From contig NZ_PQSR01000019.1 in NCBI RefSeq assembly GCF_002920635.1, forward strand, positions 1 to 64,000: DNA of 64,000 nucleotides. Direction: 5' to 3'. The notes beneath the pieces were generated by a model. It searched no databases and was not told the DNA's origin. It worked only from the letters and a program-made list of their open reading frames with translations. Numbering within the stretch: position 1 is the first letter of the stretch; every line of letters starts with the position of its first letter. Shown in pieces: positions 9,258-17,477 of the stretch. The stretch comes from Streptomyces sp. Ru72. GTDB taxonomy: Bacteria > Actinomycetota > Actinomycetes > Streptomycetales > Streptomycetaceae. Position numbers and translations under genes: made by a program.

Positions 9258-11291
9258 TCAGGCCCTGGCCGTGCCGTTGAGGGCGGTGAGCGGCGTGTCG
9301 GCGAGCCCCAGCTCCCCGGCCTTGTCGAGGAGTTGCTGAACCTGTCCGGCGTTCGTGGCGCCCGGCCTCATCAGCTTCATCAGCAGCGCGGAGACGGTGA
9401 GGTTCTGCACGTCCGCCGTGGAGACGGAGCCCAGGATCCGGCCCAGGTCGTCGGTGAAGCTCGAGGTACCGTCCAGCCAAGGCTTGGCCAGCGCCTGCGC
9501 GGTCCCGGAGTGCTCGACGAATCCGTCCACACCCTTGCCGAGCGCGATGGAGGACATGAGGCGGTCGAAGAAGACCGACTCCCCGCCGACGATGTCGATG
9601 TCGGCGTTCTCCAGTCCGGTCGCGAGGACCGTGGCCTGCGCCTCGGCGACCTGCCGCTGGACGTCCAGCCCGGCAAGCCGGATCTCCTTCTCGGCCTGCA
9701 GCCGCAGCCGGTACTCCTCGTGACCACGGGACGCCTCGTCGAGGGCGGCCATCGCCGCCGCCTTCTCCGTCAGGCCCGCCGCCTCGGCCTTCAGCTTCTC
9801 GCCGATGGCCGTGGCCTCCGCCAGCGCCTTGGCCTGGGCGCCCTCGGCCTCGGCTCGCATCCGGGCCTCGGTCGCGGCGGCCTCCGCCCGGCCGGCCTTC
9901 TCGATGACCTCGGACTCCTTGGCACGGACCTGCACGGCGGCGAGCCCCTCAGCGGCGGCCTCCGCCTGGATCCCCTCGGCCAGCCGCAGCTTCGCTCGCG
10001 CATCCAGGTCGGCCGTCTTCAACCGCGCCTCGGCCAGGGTCAGTTCCTCCGCCGCACGGTGCGTGGCGGACTGCTCGGCGGCCTCGGCGGCCTTGATGTC
10101 CTTGACCAGCTTCTCCTGCGCCTCGGCCTCCGCAGCGATGATCACGGCCTGCCGCTGCCGCTCCGCCTCCTCGACGGCGCGGAGCTTCTTGATCGACTCC
10201 TCCTGCTCGGCGACCGTACGGTCCACGGCGACGCGCTCGCGGACGACCTCGGCGATCTCCCGCTTCTCCGCCTCGACCTCCTTGTCCTTGGCGATCCGTG
10301 TCAGTTCGGTCTCCCGCTCCCGGGCGATGACCTCCAGCAGACGGTCCTTCTCGATCCGCTCGTTCTCCACGGCGATGACCCGCTCGCGGTTCTTCGCGGC
10401 GACGGCGACCTCGCGGGCCTGGTTCTCGCGCTGGACGCCGAGCTGTTCCTCGGTCCGCAGGAACGCGCTCTGCGCACGCAGCCGTTCCTCCTCCACCACC
10501 CGCGCGGTCTCGGCCTCCTCCCGGGCCCGGGAGGTCTCGATCTCGCGCTTCTGCTTGATCTCGGCGTCGGCCTGCCGGCGCTCCAGCTCCAGGATCGCCT
10601 CGCGGGCGTCGACGTTCTGCCGGGTGATCTCCTTCTCCTCGGTGCGCCGGGCCTCGTTGGTGCGCACGTGCTCCACCGCCGTCAGCTCGGTGATCTTCCG
10701 GATGCCCTGCGCGTCCAGCACGTTGGCCGGGTCCAGCTGGGTCAGCGGCGTCTGCTCCAGGTAGTCGATCGCGGCGTCCTCCAGGTGGTAGCCGTTGAGG
10801 TCGACGCCGATGACCTCGATGATCCGGTACCGCAGCTCCTCGCGCTTGGTGTACAGGTCCGTGAAGTCCAGCTGCTTGCCCACGGTCTTCAGCGCCTCGG
10901 AGAACTTCGCGTGGAACAGCTCCTGCAGCGTGGCCTGGTCACTCGCGCGTGCCGTCCCGACGGACTGGGCGACCCTGATCACGTCCTCCACGGTCTTGTT
11001 GACCCGCACGAAGAACGAGATCCGGATGTCCGCACGGATGTTGTCCCGGCAGATCAGTCCGTCCCGCCCGGCCCGTGTGATCTCGATCGCCTTCACCGAG
11101 ATGTCCATCACCTCGGCCTTGTGGATCACGGGCAGTACGACCTGCCCGGTGAAGGTCACATCGACCTTCCGCGCCTTGGAGACGATCAGCGCCTTGCCCT
11201 GCTCCACCTTGCGGAACAACCGCGAGAGGACCAGCAACGCGAGGAGAACGACGATCAGGCAGGCGGCAGCGAGCACGCCGATGGCATCCAT
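9258..11291 (-). CDS. flotillin (band 7 / SPFH, YqiK-like)
   Basis: A 677-residue protein with one N-terminal membrane segment (residues 4-25). A band 7/SPFH domain follows from about 30 to 200 (GKALIVSKARKVDVTFTGQV, EVMDISVKAIEI). Next comes a very long charged coiled coil rich in Glu, Ala, Lys and Arg (about 210-530) and a C-terminal oligomerisation region. This is the bacterial flotillin layout: membrane anchored, oligomeric, scaffolding ordered membrane patches. It sits between a small YqiJ-like membrane protein and the DUF3686 ATPase, all on the minus strand. E. coli yqiJ-yqiK has the same first two genes. I infer the three proteins form one complex. Confidence 0.88.
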   Translation of the reverse strand: MDAIGVLAAACLIVVLLALLVLSRLFRKVEQGKALIVSKARKVDVTFTGQVVLPVIHKAEVMDISVKAIEITRAGRDGLICRDNIRADIRISFFVRVNKTVEDVIRVAQSVGTARASDQATLQELFHAKFSEALKTVGKQLDFTDLYTKREELRYRIIEVIGVDLNGYHLEDAAIDYLEQTPLTQLDPANVLDAQGIRKITELTAVEHVRTNEARRTEEKEITRQNVDAREAILELERRQADAEIKQKREIETSRAREEAETARVVEEERLRAQSAFLRTEEQLGVQRENQAREVAVAAKNRERVIAVENERIEKDRLLEVIARERETELTRIAKDKEVEAEKREIAEVVRERVAVDRTVAEQEESIKKLRAVEEAERQRQAVIIAAEAEAQEKLVKDIKAAEAAEQSATHRAAEELTLAEARLKTADLDARAKLRLAEGIQAEAAAEGLAAVQVRAKESEVIEKAGRAEAAATEARMRAEAEGAQAKALAEATAIGEKLKAEAAGLTEKAAAMAALDEASRGHEEYRLRLQAEKEIRLAGLDVQRQVAEAQATVLATGLENADIDIVGGESVFFDRLMSSIALGKGVDGFVEHSGTAQALAKPWLDGTSSFTDDLGRILGSVSTADVQNLTVSALLMKLMRPGATNAGQVQQLLDKAGELGLADTPLTALNGTARA

Positions 11292-11372
11292 GGCATACGT
11301 CCTTGAGGCATAAGGCGGTTGAAGTGGGAGGGAGGGACGGTGGAGCCGGCCCCGGCAGCGGTGAGCCGGGGA

Positions 11373-11777
11373 TCAAGCAGTGCGGTCGCCCGCCAGGGGG
11401 CGGACGGAACCGGGTTCGTCGGGGAAGAGCCGGTGCAACGGCCGGACGGACAGACAGGTCAGCCGCCAGGCGGCGAACAGTCCGGCGGCCGACACCACCG
11501 GGCGCAGAAGCCCGGTCACGGCTCCCGAGGGGACGAGCAAGGCGACCAGCACGCTCGCGCCGACCCCGAGGAACCAGGCGAGCACCGTCAGCACGGAGAG
11601 CGCGACCGCCACCGGCACACCGCCCATCCCCCAGCCGTCGAGGTCGACGTCCGCATCGAAGCTGCCCGAGGCCGTGACGCCGAGGGCGACCAGCAGCCAG
11701 AAGCACACGACCACGACGAGAGCGGCGGTGAACACAAGCACGGGAATGCCGGTGGCGGCCTCCACGAACACCCGCAT
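11373..11777 (-). CDS. YqiJ-like membrane protein
   Basis: A 134-residue protein starting MRVFVEAATG, with GGGGG seven bases before ATG. It has a first membrane segment at about 10-32, an acidic loop (DADVDLDG), further segments at about 50-80, and another hydrophobic stretch near 95-110. YqiJ proteins share this membrane part but normally add a C-terminal OB fold; here the C-terminus is short and ends soon after the last hydrophobic stretch, so the OB part seems missing or minimal. It is the first gene of the flotillin module. The name rests on context and overall pattern, so it is a moderate call. Confidence 0.6.
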   Translation of the reverse strand: MRVFVEAATGIPVLVFTAALVVVVCFWLLVALGVTASGSFDADVDLDGWGMGGVPVAVALSVLTVLAWFLGVGASVLVALLVPSGAVTGLLRPVVSAAGLFAAWRLTCLSVRPLHRLFPDEPGSVRPLAGDRTA

Positions 11778-12017
11778 CCTGCGACCCCCTCTCCCACGTG
11801 TGACGCATATGGGGAGCACGGCGCCTGCGTCCGGGCCCCCGTGCCGGGCACCTGCCGGTGCCCGGCACCGGAACCATCCGCAGTGCTCCCCGCGGGCCAT
11901 GGTGCACGGCCGCATCCGCACCGCGCATTGCCGGTTCCCGGCAGTGTTCACTAGGGTCTGCATGCCGGTGAGCCGCCAAGAAGCCGTCACCGGCGCATCA
12001 CGATTCGGGGGGACGGC

Positions 12018-13076
12018 GTGACGGAGCGGGAGATACCCGGGCGGTACCTGGACGGCTACGCCCGGATCCTGACCGAGGTCTCGGCCACCGGGCGTCGCCT
12101 CACCCGCGGGGAGATCGAGTCACGGCGCGCCCTCGGGGAGCTGGCCGCGGAAGCCGGCCACGGACTGCGTGCGCTCGTCAACGCCCATCTGGCCGCGGCA
12201 CGGGCCGCATGGCCCGCCGCGCCCGGCTCGGCCGACAGCACGCTCGCCGCCGTACAGCAGGTCGTCGACGCGTTCGCCGAGGGCTACGAGCGTGCCCAGC
12301 GCCTCGCGGTGCGCCGGGAGGAGGCCGCCCGCCGCGAGTTCATCGACGACCTCCTCTACGGCCGCAGCGACCTCGGCCGCCTCGCCGAACGCGCCGAACG
12401 CTTCGGCCTGCGCCTGTCCCACGCCCACGCCGTCGCCGTCGCACAGGGCCCGACCGCCTACGACGAGGGCGCCCCCGTCATCCGGCAGGTGGAGCGCGCG
12501 CTCATCACCCGCTTCGGCAACCGCAGCGTGCTGCTCACCACCAAGGACGGACGGCTGCTGTGCATCGCCCCCGGACACGAGGCCGAGATCCTGCCCTACT
12601 TCGCCAAGCAGGCGCACGCGGCCACCGACGGCGGCCGCGTCGCCGTCGGCCGCCCGCAGCCGGGCCCCGGCGGAGTGGTCCAGTCCTACGAGGAAGCCCT
12701 CAACGCCCTGGAGATGGCCGAACGCCTCGACATCGACGATCCGGTTCTGCACGCAGCCGACCTACTCGTCTACCCGGTCCTCACCCGCGACCGCCAGGCC
12801 ATGGCCGACCTCGTCCTGAGCACCCTCGGTCCGCTCACCACGGCCCGGGGCGGAGCCCAGCCACTCCTCGACACCCTGACCGCGTACTTCGACTCCGGCT
12901 GCGTCGCGGCCGAGGCCGCCCGCCGCCTCTCGCTCAGCGTGCGGGCCGTGACCTACCGCCTCGAACGCATCCACCAGCTCACCGGAGCCAACCCCGCCGA
13001 CCCCGCACACCGCTACATGCTCCAGACCGCCGTCATCGGCGCCCGGCTGCTCGACTGGCCCGCCAAGGAGCTGTAA
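12018..13076 (+). CDS. PucR/CdaR-type transcriptional regulator
   Basis: A 352-residue regulator. The middle (about 130-270) resembles the GGDEF-like sensory part of the CdaR/PucR group. The C-terminus has the PucR helix-turn-helix: TLTAYFDSGCVAAEAARRLS followed by VRAVTYRLERIHQLTG. Family members respond to small molecules such as purine degradation products or diacids, but nothing here identifies the ligand. It is divergent from the flotillin module with 240 bases between them, so it may control that operon. The GTG start has GGGGGG a few bases before it. Confidence 0.82.
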   Translation: MTEREIPGRYLDGYARILTEVSATGRRLTRGEIESRRALGELAAEAGHGLRALVNAHLAAARAAWPAAPGSADSTLAAVQQVVDAFAEGYERAQRLAVRREEAARREFIDDLLYGRSDLGRLAERAERFGLRLSHAHAVAVAQGPTAYDEGAPVIRQVERALITRFGNRSVLLTTKDGRLLCIAPGHEAEILPYFAKQAHAATDGGRVAVGRPQPGPGGVVQSYEEALNALEMAERLDIDDPVLHAADLLVYPVLTRDRQAMADLVLSTLGPLTTARGGAQPLLDTLTAYFDSGCVAAEAARRLSLSVRAVTYRLERIHQLTGANPADPAHRYMLQTAVIGARLLDWPAKEL

Positions 13077-13189
13077 GCGTCGAAGGCCGCCGACGACGGT
13101 GAGGAAGGACCCGTGAACCCCGCCAAGAGGCCGGCTGCCCCCAGTGATTTTGCTGCGTCAGAACGGCCTGATTCGGCAGGGGCTACGGA

Positions 13190-13783
13190 TCAAGCCGCCG
13201 CGCCACCCTGCCGGGTGTCGGCACGCTCCCACTCCAGCGCCCACTGCCTCATCCGACGCCGGTCCAGCAGAGCGCGTGCGGCTCGTGCGGAGCCCCAGAC
13301 CGTGACGCCCACGGCCACGGCCGCACCCGCGCCCAGGAGAGAGGACCTCAGAGCCGCCTCGGACCGGTCCGCAGGCTGGGGCACCAGGTCTCCCCGGGGG
13401 CTGGTCCACACCTGCACACGAGTCCCCACCGGAGTGTGAGCGGGCACCGCGGCGCGCCCGGTTCGCATCCGGCCGTCGGGCGTCGTCCACCGAACCGTCG
13501 CGTCGGCGTTGCTCCTCACGTCCGCGTGCGTGGGCGCCACGTCCCTGACACGCTCCAGAAGGACCGCCACGACCTGTCGGCGGCCGGAGCGGTCCTCTTC
13601 GAAGCCCCGGTCGGCGGCCATCGCGGCCACCATGCCCGCGGTCGCGCCACCCAGCACCCCCAGGAGCCACGCGGCGAGCAGCAGCCACGCCTCGATGAGA
13701 TCGCTGGTCCGCCGAAGCGGACTGCGCCGCCACCGCCACAGCCTCCTACGGAACCCCTCGCGCAGTCCCGACGTCATCGCCAT
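13190..13783 (-). CDS. Rv1733c-like two-span membrane protein
   Basis: About 197 residues. The layout is a basic N-terminus (RRRLWRWRRSPLRR), a membrane segment (AWLLLAAWLLGVLGGATAGM), an external domain of about 80 residues with a conserved style (TVRWTTPDGRMRTGRAAVP, VGTRVQVWTSPRGDLV), a second membrane segment, and a basic tail. This is the architecture of the Rv1733c family common in actinobacteria, whose function is not established. Start codons cluster here; I chose ATG at 13783, but 13777 is equally possible. The 113 bases before it (13077-13189) include a good ribosome site and a GTG at 13113 with no convincing protein after it. Confidence 0.7.
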   Translation of the reverse strand: MAMTSGLREGFRRRLWRWRRSPLRRTSDLIEAWLLLAAWLLGVLGGATAGMVAAMAADRGFEEDRSGRRQVVAVLLERVRDVAPTHADVRSNADATVRWTTPDGRMRTGRAAVPAHTPVGTRVQVWTSPRGDLVPQPADRSEAALRSSLLGAGAAVAVGVTVWGSARAARALLDRRRMRQWALEWERADTRQGGAAA

Positions 13784-13877
13784 GGGCCGACACCCCCTTG
13801 CGAGCACCAGCGCCTTTCCGTGGTGTTGTCCGGAACGGTAAGGAAACGTTCCGCTGATCGAAAGACTCCGGGAGCGG

Positions 13878-14408
13878 TTATTGCTCCGGGCTGCCCATCT
13901 CCGCGGTGAAGAGCACCGGGTCGCTGTCGAAGCCCCGGATCATCTCGCGCAGCTCCCAGGTTCCGGCGGAGTCCCGGGTGAACTCGGCCACCGTCGCGGC
14001 AGTGGCATCGGCGACCCGCGCGAAGTCGTCCGCGATCAGCTGCCGGTACCCCTCGACGACGACCACCCCGGCGTTGGAGATGTCACCGAACGTGCGTGGG
14101 CCGCCGTTCTGGTGGATGGCCACCCCGACCACCACACGCCCGAACGCGGGTGAGAGCCGGTCGAACTCGAGGACCATCACCTCCACGAATCCGAAGCCCA
14201 TGCCGGTCTGGCTGTGCCGGCTCATGTTGATGGTGCCGTCCGGCGAGCGGCTGTCGTAGTGCACGACATACGCCGGCCGCCCGTAGAGGTCGTCCGCCGG
14301 ATACGTCGCCGCGATGATGTCGAGGTGCCGAGGCGGTTCCCCGTACGGGCTCGGATCCCATCGAAGCCGCACCTCGACCTTGCCGAGCCCCTGGCCCCCA
14401 CCACTCAC
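13878..14408 (-). CDS. TerD-family protein
   Basis: A 176-residue protein with the TerD fold signatures: VEVRLRWDPSP near the start, then FVEVMVLEFDRL, VVVGVAIHQNGGPRTFGDIS, and FTRDSAGTWELREMIRGFD. TerD proteins bind calcium and belong to tellurite/stress gene families; Streptomyces carries many copies. It stands alone here. The start is GTG at 14408, chosen because GGGGGAG lies seven bases upstream and the fold begins shortly after. A much longer in-frame extension upstream has no family resemblance and was not used. Confidence 0.85.
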   Translation of the reverse strand: MSGGGQGLGKVEVRLRWDPSPYGEPPRHLDIIAATYPADDLYGRPAYVVHYDSRSPDGTINMSRHSQTGMGFGFVEVMVLEFDRLSPAFGRVVVGVAIHQNGGPRTFGDISNAGVVVVEGYRQLIADDFARVADATAATVAEFTRDSAGTWELREMIRGFDSDPVLFTAEMGSPEQ

Positions 14409-14551
14409 CTTGTCGCTCCCCCACTCCGGACCGCCGCGAGAACCTCCGATCAAGTATGTGCGTCCGGCGGTGCTTTGACGCCTCCTTGGCGGCCTTCTTA
14501 CCGGCGCCCGGACATGCGGCTCACGGTGACCGGCCTGGCCGCTTCGGGGGC

Positions 14552-14635
14552 TCAGGGACTCCCGTGGTCGCGGGCGCAGGCGGCGAGGACCTGCTGCCGC
14601 GTGCCCCCTGGCGACCGCCCTGCCGCATCGCTCAT
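14552..14635 (-). CDS. possible 27-residue peptide with a strong ribosome site
   Basis: ATG at 14633-14635 follows GGAGGAGGCGCGGAG, an unusually strong ribosome-binding stretch. It opens 27 codons (MSDAAGRSPGGTRQQVLAAC and seven more). Lys/Arg-rich codons continue in another frame beyond the stop (KKAAKEASKHRRT), so this may be the start of a frameshifted small gene rather than a true short peptide. Apart from this I see no gene between 14409 and 14797. Confidence 0.3.
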   Translation of the reverse strand: MSDAAGRSPGGTRQQVLAACARDHGSP

Positions 14636-14766
14636 CTCCGCGCCTCCTCCTCATGGGTCAAAGAATCCCCTGTTTGCGCCACAGCTGCACCAACTGACCC
14701 GGCGACCGGCCGAGTTGAGTCGCGCGTGATTTGACACCGCCCCGGCACGCCACCAGCCTATGCGCA

Positions 14767-14781
14767 TGACATCCATTTTCA
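14767..14781 (+). promoter_or_regulatory. Zur-like operator before the ATPase/partner pair
   Basis: TGACATCCATTTTCA matches 12 of 15 positions of the Streptomyces Zur box that I recall (TGAAAATSATTTTCA). It lies 16 bases before the start codon at 14798, and a TTGACA stands further up at 14731. Zur with zinc bound should therefore repress the two genes that follow. Confidence 0.6.
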
Positions 14782-14797
14782 ATAGGAGTGGCTAGCG

Positions 14798-15757
14798 ATG
14801 CGCGTTGCCTTCGTCGGCAAAGGCGGCAGCGGCAAGACGACCCTGTCCGCCCTCTTCTCCCGTCACCTGGTGCGCTCGGGCGCGCCGGTCGTCGCGATCG
14901 ACGGCGACATCAACCAGCACCTGGCCCACGCCCTCGGCCTCGACGAGGGCGAACGCTTCACCGCGCCGCCGCTCAGCGCGCGCACCGGCGAGATCAAGGA
15001 CTACCTGCGGGGCACCAACCCGCGCATCCCCTCCCGCGACGCCATGGTCAAGACGACCCCGCCCGGCCGCGGCTCCCGACTGCTGCGCCTGCTCGGCGAC
15101 GACGAGATCCACAGCCACCACGTTCAGGAGGCCGCAGGCGTCCCGCTGATGGTCACCGGCGCCTTCGGCGAGAGCGACCTCGGAGTGGCCTGCTACCACT
15201 CCAAGCTCGGCGCGGTCGAGCTGTACCTCAATCACCTCGTCGACGGCCCGGGCGAGTACGTCGTCGTCGACATGACCGCGGGCGCGGACGCCTTCGCCTC
15301 CGGGCTGTTCACCCGCTTCGACCTGACCTTCCTGGTCGTCGAGCCGACCCGCAAGAGCGTCTCCGTGTACCGCCAGTACCGTGAGCATGCGGCCGAGTTC
15401 GGCGTCCCGATCGCCGTGGTCGGCAACAAGGTCACCGGCGAGGACGACCTGCTCTTCCTCAAGGAGCACGTCGGCGACGACCTGCTCGCCCACTGCGAGC
15501 AGTCCCCCTACGTCCGCGCCCATGAACAGGGCCGCGGCCACGGCGAGCTGGAGCCGCACAACACCCGAACGCTGGACCTGCTGCGCGCGGCCGTGGACGC
15601 CCGTCCCAAGGACTGGGCGGCCTTCCAGAAGCACGCCGTGGAGTTCCACCTGCGCAACGCGACCGCCTGGGCCAACGAGGCCACCGGCCGGAACCTGGCC
15701 ACCCAGGTCGACCCGGACTTCCAGCACGGTCCCGCAGCACCGACCGCCATCGTCTGA
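14798..15757 (+). CDS. CooC/MinD-type P-loop ATPase (SCO5388-like)
   Basis: A 319-residue cytosolic ATPase of the SIMIBI/MinD-CooC type. It has a deviant Walker A motif GKGGSGKTT at residues 7-15, the switch-like DGDINQHLA near 32, VVVDMTAGAD as the Walker B-like region and VVGNKVTGEDD as the base-recognition region. CooC-type proteins load or protect metal centres (nickel in CooC). The gene is followed after 39 bases by a small SCO5389-like gene; I recall this pair as conserved in Streptomyces but know of no assigned function. A Zur-like box precedes it and the znu operon follows, so I infer a zinc-limitation paralogue. Start ATG follows AGGAGTGG. Confidence 0.75.
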   Translation: MRVAFVGKGGSGKTTLSALFSRHLVRSGAPVVAIDGDINQHLAHALGLDEGERFTAPPLSARTGEIKDYLRGTNPRIPSRDAMVKTTPPGRGSRLLRLLGDDEIHSHHVQEAAGVPLMVTGAFGESDLGVACYHSKLGAVELYLNHLVDGPGEYVVVDMTAGADAFASGLFTRFDLTFLVVEPTRKSVSVYRQYREHAAEFGVPIAVVGNKVTGEDDLLFLKEHVGDDLLAHCEQSPYVRAHEQGRGHGELEPHNTRTLDLLRAAVDARPKDWAAFQKHAVEFHLRNATAWANEATGRNLATQVDPDFQHGPAAPTAIV

Positions 15758-15796
15758 CCCGCTCAACAGAACCCCGGAAACAGAACAGGAAGCTTC

Positions 15797-16189
15797 ATGT
15801 CACTCGACGTCTCCCCGCAGTTGCTCGCCGAAGCCGAGAACGGCGAGGTGCGGGAACAGGACTTCGTGGAAACGGTCCGTACGTCCCTGCCGTACGCCTA
15901 CGACCTCATCGCCCGCCTGACCGCCGACCTGGGCTCCACCGATGCGGAGTTCACCGACAACCAGACCCCTCCGCCGTCGGAGAAGGAGCGCGGTCAGCTG
16001 CTGCGCGCCCTGTCCAGCGACGCGATCCGGGGCAGCCTGGAACGGCACTTCGGCATCGCCCTCGCCTTCCAGAACTGCCACAGGGTGGCCGCCTTCCGCC
16101 CCGAGGCCCGCGGGGGCGAAACGCACACCCGCTTCACCTCCCTGCGTTCGCAGATCCTCAACCAGTCGCCGGAGTTCCGCGACTGCTGA
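15797..16189 (+). CDS. small SCO5389-like partner protein
   Basis: A 130-residue soluble protein. Conserved-looking stretches are VRTSLPYAYDLIARL, NQTPPPSEKERGQLLRAL, DAIRGSLERHFGI and LAFQNCHRVAAF, and it ends NQSPEFRDC. The two cysteines (in QNCH and at the very end) and the adjacent His could bind metal, but this is speculation. It is probably cotranscribed with the ATPase upstream and ends before a strong stem-loop. I recognise it only as similar to the SCO5389 family. No catalytic motif is visible; it may be a client or cofactor of the ATPase. Confidence 0.65.
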   Translation: MSLDVSPQLLAEAENGEVREQDFVETVRTSLPYAYDLIARLTADLGSTDAEFTDNQTPPPSEKERGQLLRALSSDAIRGSLERHFGIALAFQNCHRVAAFRPEARGGETHTRFTSLRSQILNQSPEFRDC

Positions 16190-16253
16190 ACCGCCGCTGC
16201 CGCCGGCAGCCGCATCCGGCGTTCGGCGAACAGGCCGGCCACTTCGAGTCATC

Positions 16254-16303
16254 GGCGGCCGTCGGACGCGAGGGCACTGCACCCCTCGTGGCCGACGGCC
16301 GCC
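16254..16303 (+). terminator. strong stem-loop after the ATPase/partner pair
   Basis: GGCGGCCGTCGG (16254-16265) pairs with CCGACGGCCGCC (16292-16303), 12 bp. An inner CGAGGG/CCCTCG pairing extends the hairpin. It separates the two-gene unit from the znu operon. Nothing else is seen between 16190 and 16375. Confidence 0.65.
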
Positions 16304-16375
16304 GGCTCGTCCCGGCGCGACACCCACCGCGTCCACCCGCGCAGCACCCGGGCAGTCGGTCGCCGGGTCAAAAGA

Positions 16376-16419
16376 TGGCAACGGTTTTCAATAGCTCATT
16401 GGTCTGAAAATCATTTCCA
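16376..16419 (+). promoter_or_regulatory. tandem Zur-like boxes before znuA
   Basis: TGAAAATCATTTCCA at 16405-16419 matches 14 of 15 positions of the recalled Streptomyces Zur consensus. A weaker copy, TGGCAACGGTTTTCA, lies 29 bases upstream at 16376-16390 (11 of 15). They stand 74 and 103 bases before the znuA start, which suits repression of the znu-zur operon by zinc-loaded Zur. Confidence 0.8.
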
Positions 16420-16493
16420 TCTAGCGTCGAGTGCGTCGCCACTCGGCCGACGCGTGTCCGCCGCGCGTCCGGCACCGCCCGAAGGAGCTCCGC

Positions 16494-17468
16494 ATGTCCA
16501 CCGTCCCCGCCTCCCGCTCCACCCGGCCGTCCGCGAGGATCGCGCTGGTCACCGCGACGGCCGCCCTGACGGCCGTGACGGCGACCGCCTGCTCGACCTC
16601 CTCCCCTCACACCGGCGACACCGACGCGACGGGAAGCGGCGGTTCGGGCGGGACGATCCAGGTGGTGGCGGCGGAGAATTTCTGGGGCAGCATCGCCGCC
16701 CAACTCGGCGGCAGCCATGTGAAGGTGACCAGCATCATCAGCAACCCGGACACCGACCCGCACGACTACGAGCCGACGGCCGCCGACGCCCGCACCGTGG
16801 CGGGCGCCCGGTACGCGATCCTCAACGGCATCGGCTACGACGCCTGGGCCGACAAGCTGCTCGCCTCCAACCCCGGCAGAGGGCGCACCGAGTTGAAGGT
16901 CGGCGACCTGGTCGGGATCAAGCCGGGTGGCAACCCGCACCGTTGGTACTCCCCGGACGACGTCCACCAGGTGATCGAAAGGATCACCGCCGACTACAAG
17001 AAGATCGACCCGGCCGACGCCGCCTACTTCGACCGGCAGAAGACGACCTTCGAGACCAAGACCCTCGCCGGTTACAACAAGCTCATCGCCGACATCAAGG
17101 CGACGTACGCCGGAACCCCGATCGGTGCTTCCGAGTCCATCGTCACGCCGCTCGCCGACGGCCTGGGGCTGAAGATGCTCACCCCGGAGACGTTCCTGGA
17201 CGCGATGAGCGAGGGCTCCGACCCCACGGCCAAGGACAAGGCCACCATCGACCGGCAGATCAAGAAGAAGCTGATCAAGATGTACGTCTACAACTCCCAG
17301 AACTCCACGCCGGACGTGCAGGCGCAGGTGAAGGCGGCCGAGGCGCAGGGCATCCCGGTCGCCACCGTGACCGAGACCCTCACCCCCGCCGGGGCCACCT
17401 TCCAGCAGTGGCAGACCACCGAACTGCAGGACATCGAGCAGGCCCTGGCCAAAGCCACCGGGAAGTGA
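16494..17468 (+). CDS. znuA: zinc ABC transporter substrate-binding lipoprotein
   Basis: A 324-residue member of the cluster-9 (TroA/ZnuA) solute-binding proteins. The lipobox region is ALTAVTATAC with Cys33, so it is a membrane-anchored lipoprotein. The first two metal-ligand motifs are present: DPHDYEP (His90) and NPHRWYSPDDV (His149). At the usual third-ligand position the sequence is GASESIVTPLADGLGL, with Glu214 in place of His. The His-rich loop of many ZnuA proteins is absent. It binds zinc outside the membrane and delivers it to the ZnuB permeases. It is the first gene of the operon behind the tandem Zur boxes, with GAAGGAG before ATG. Confidence 0.87.
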   Translation: MSTVPASRSTRPSARIALVTATAALTAVTATACSTSSPHTGDTDATGSGGSGGTIQVVAAENFWGSIAAQLGGSHVKVTSIISNPDTDPHDYEPTAADARTVAGARYAILNGIGYDAWADKLLASNPGRGRTELKVGDLVGIKPGGNPHRWYSPDDVHQVIERITADYKKIDPADAAYFDRQKTTFETKTLAGYNKLIADIKATYAGTPIGASESIVTPLADGLGLKMLTPETFLDAMSEGSDPTAKDKATIDRQIKKKLIKMYVYNSQNSTPDVQAQVKAAEAQGIPVATVTETLTPAGATFQQWQTTELQDIEQALAKATGK

Positions 17469-17477
17469 AACAGAGTC

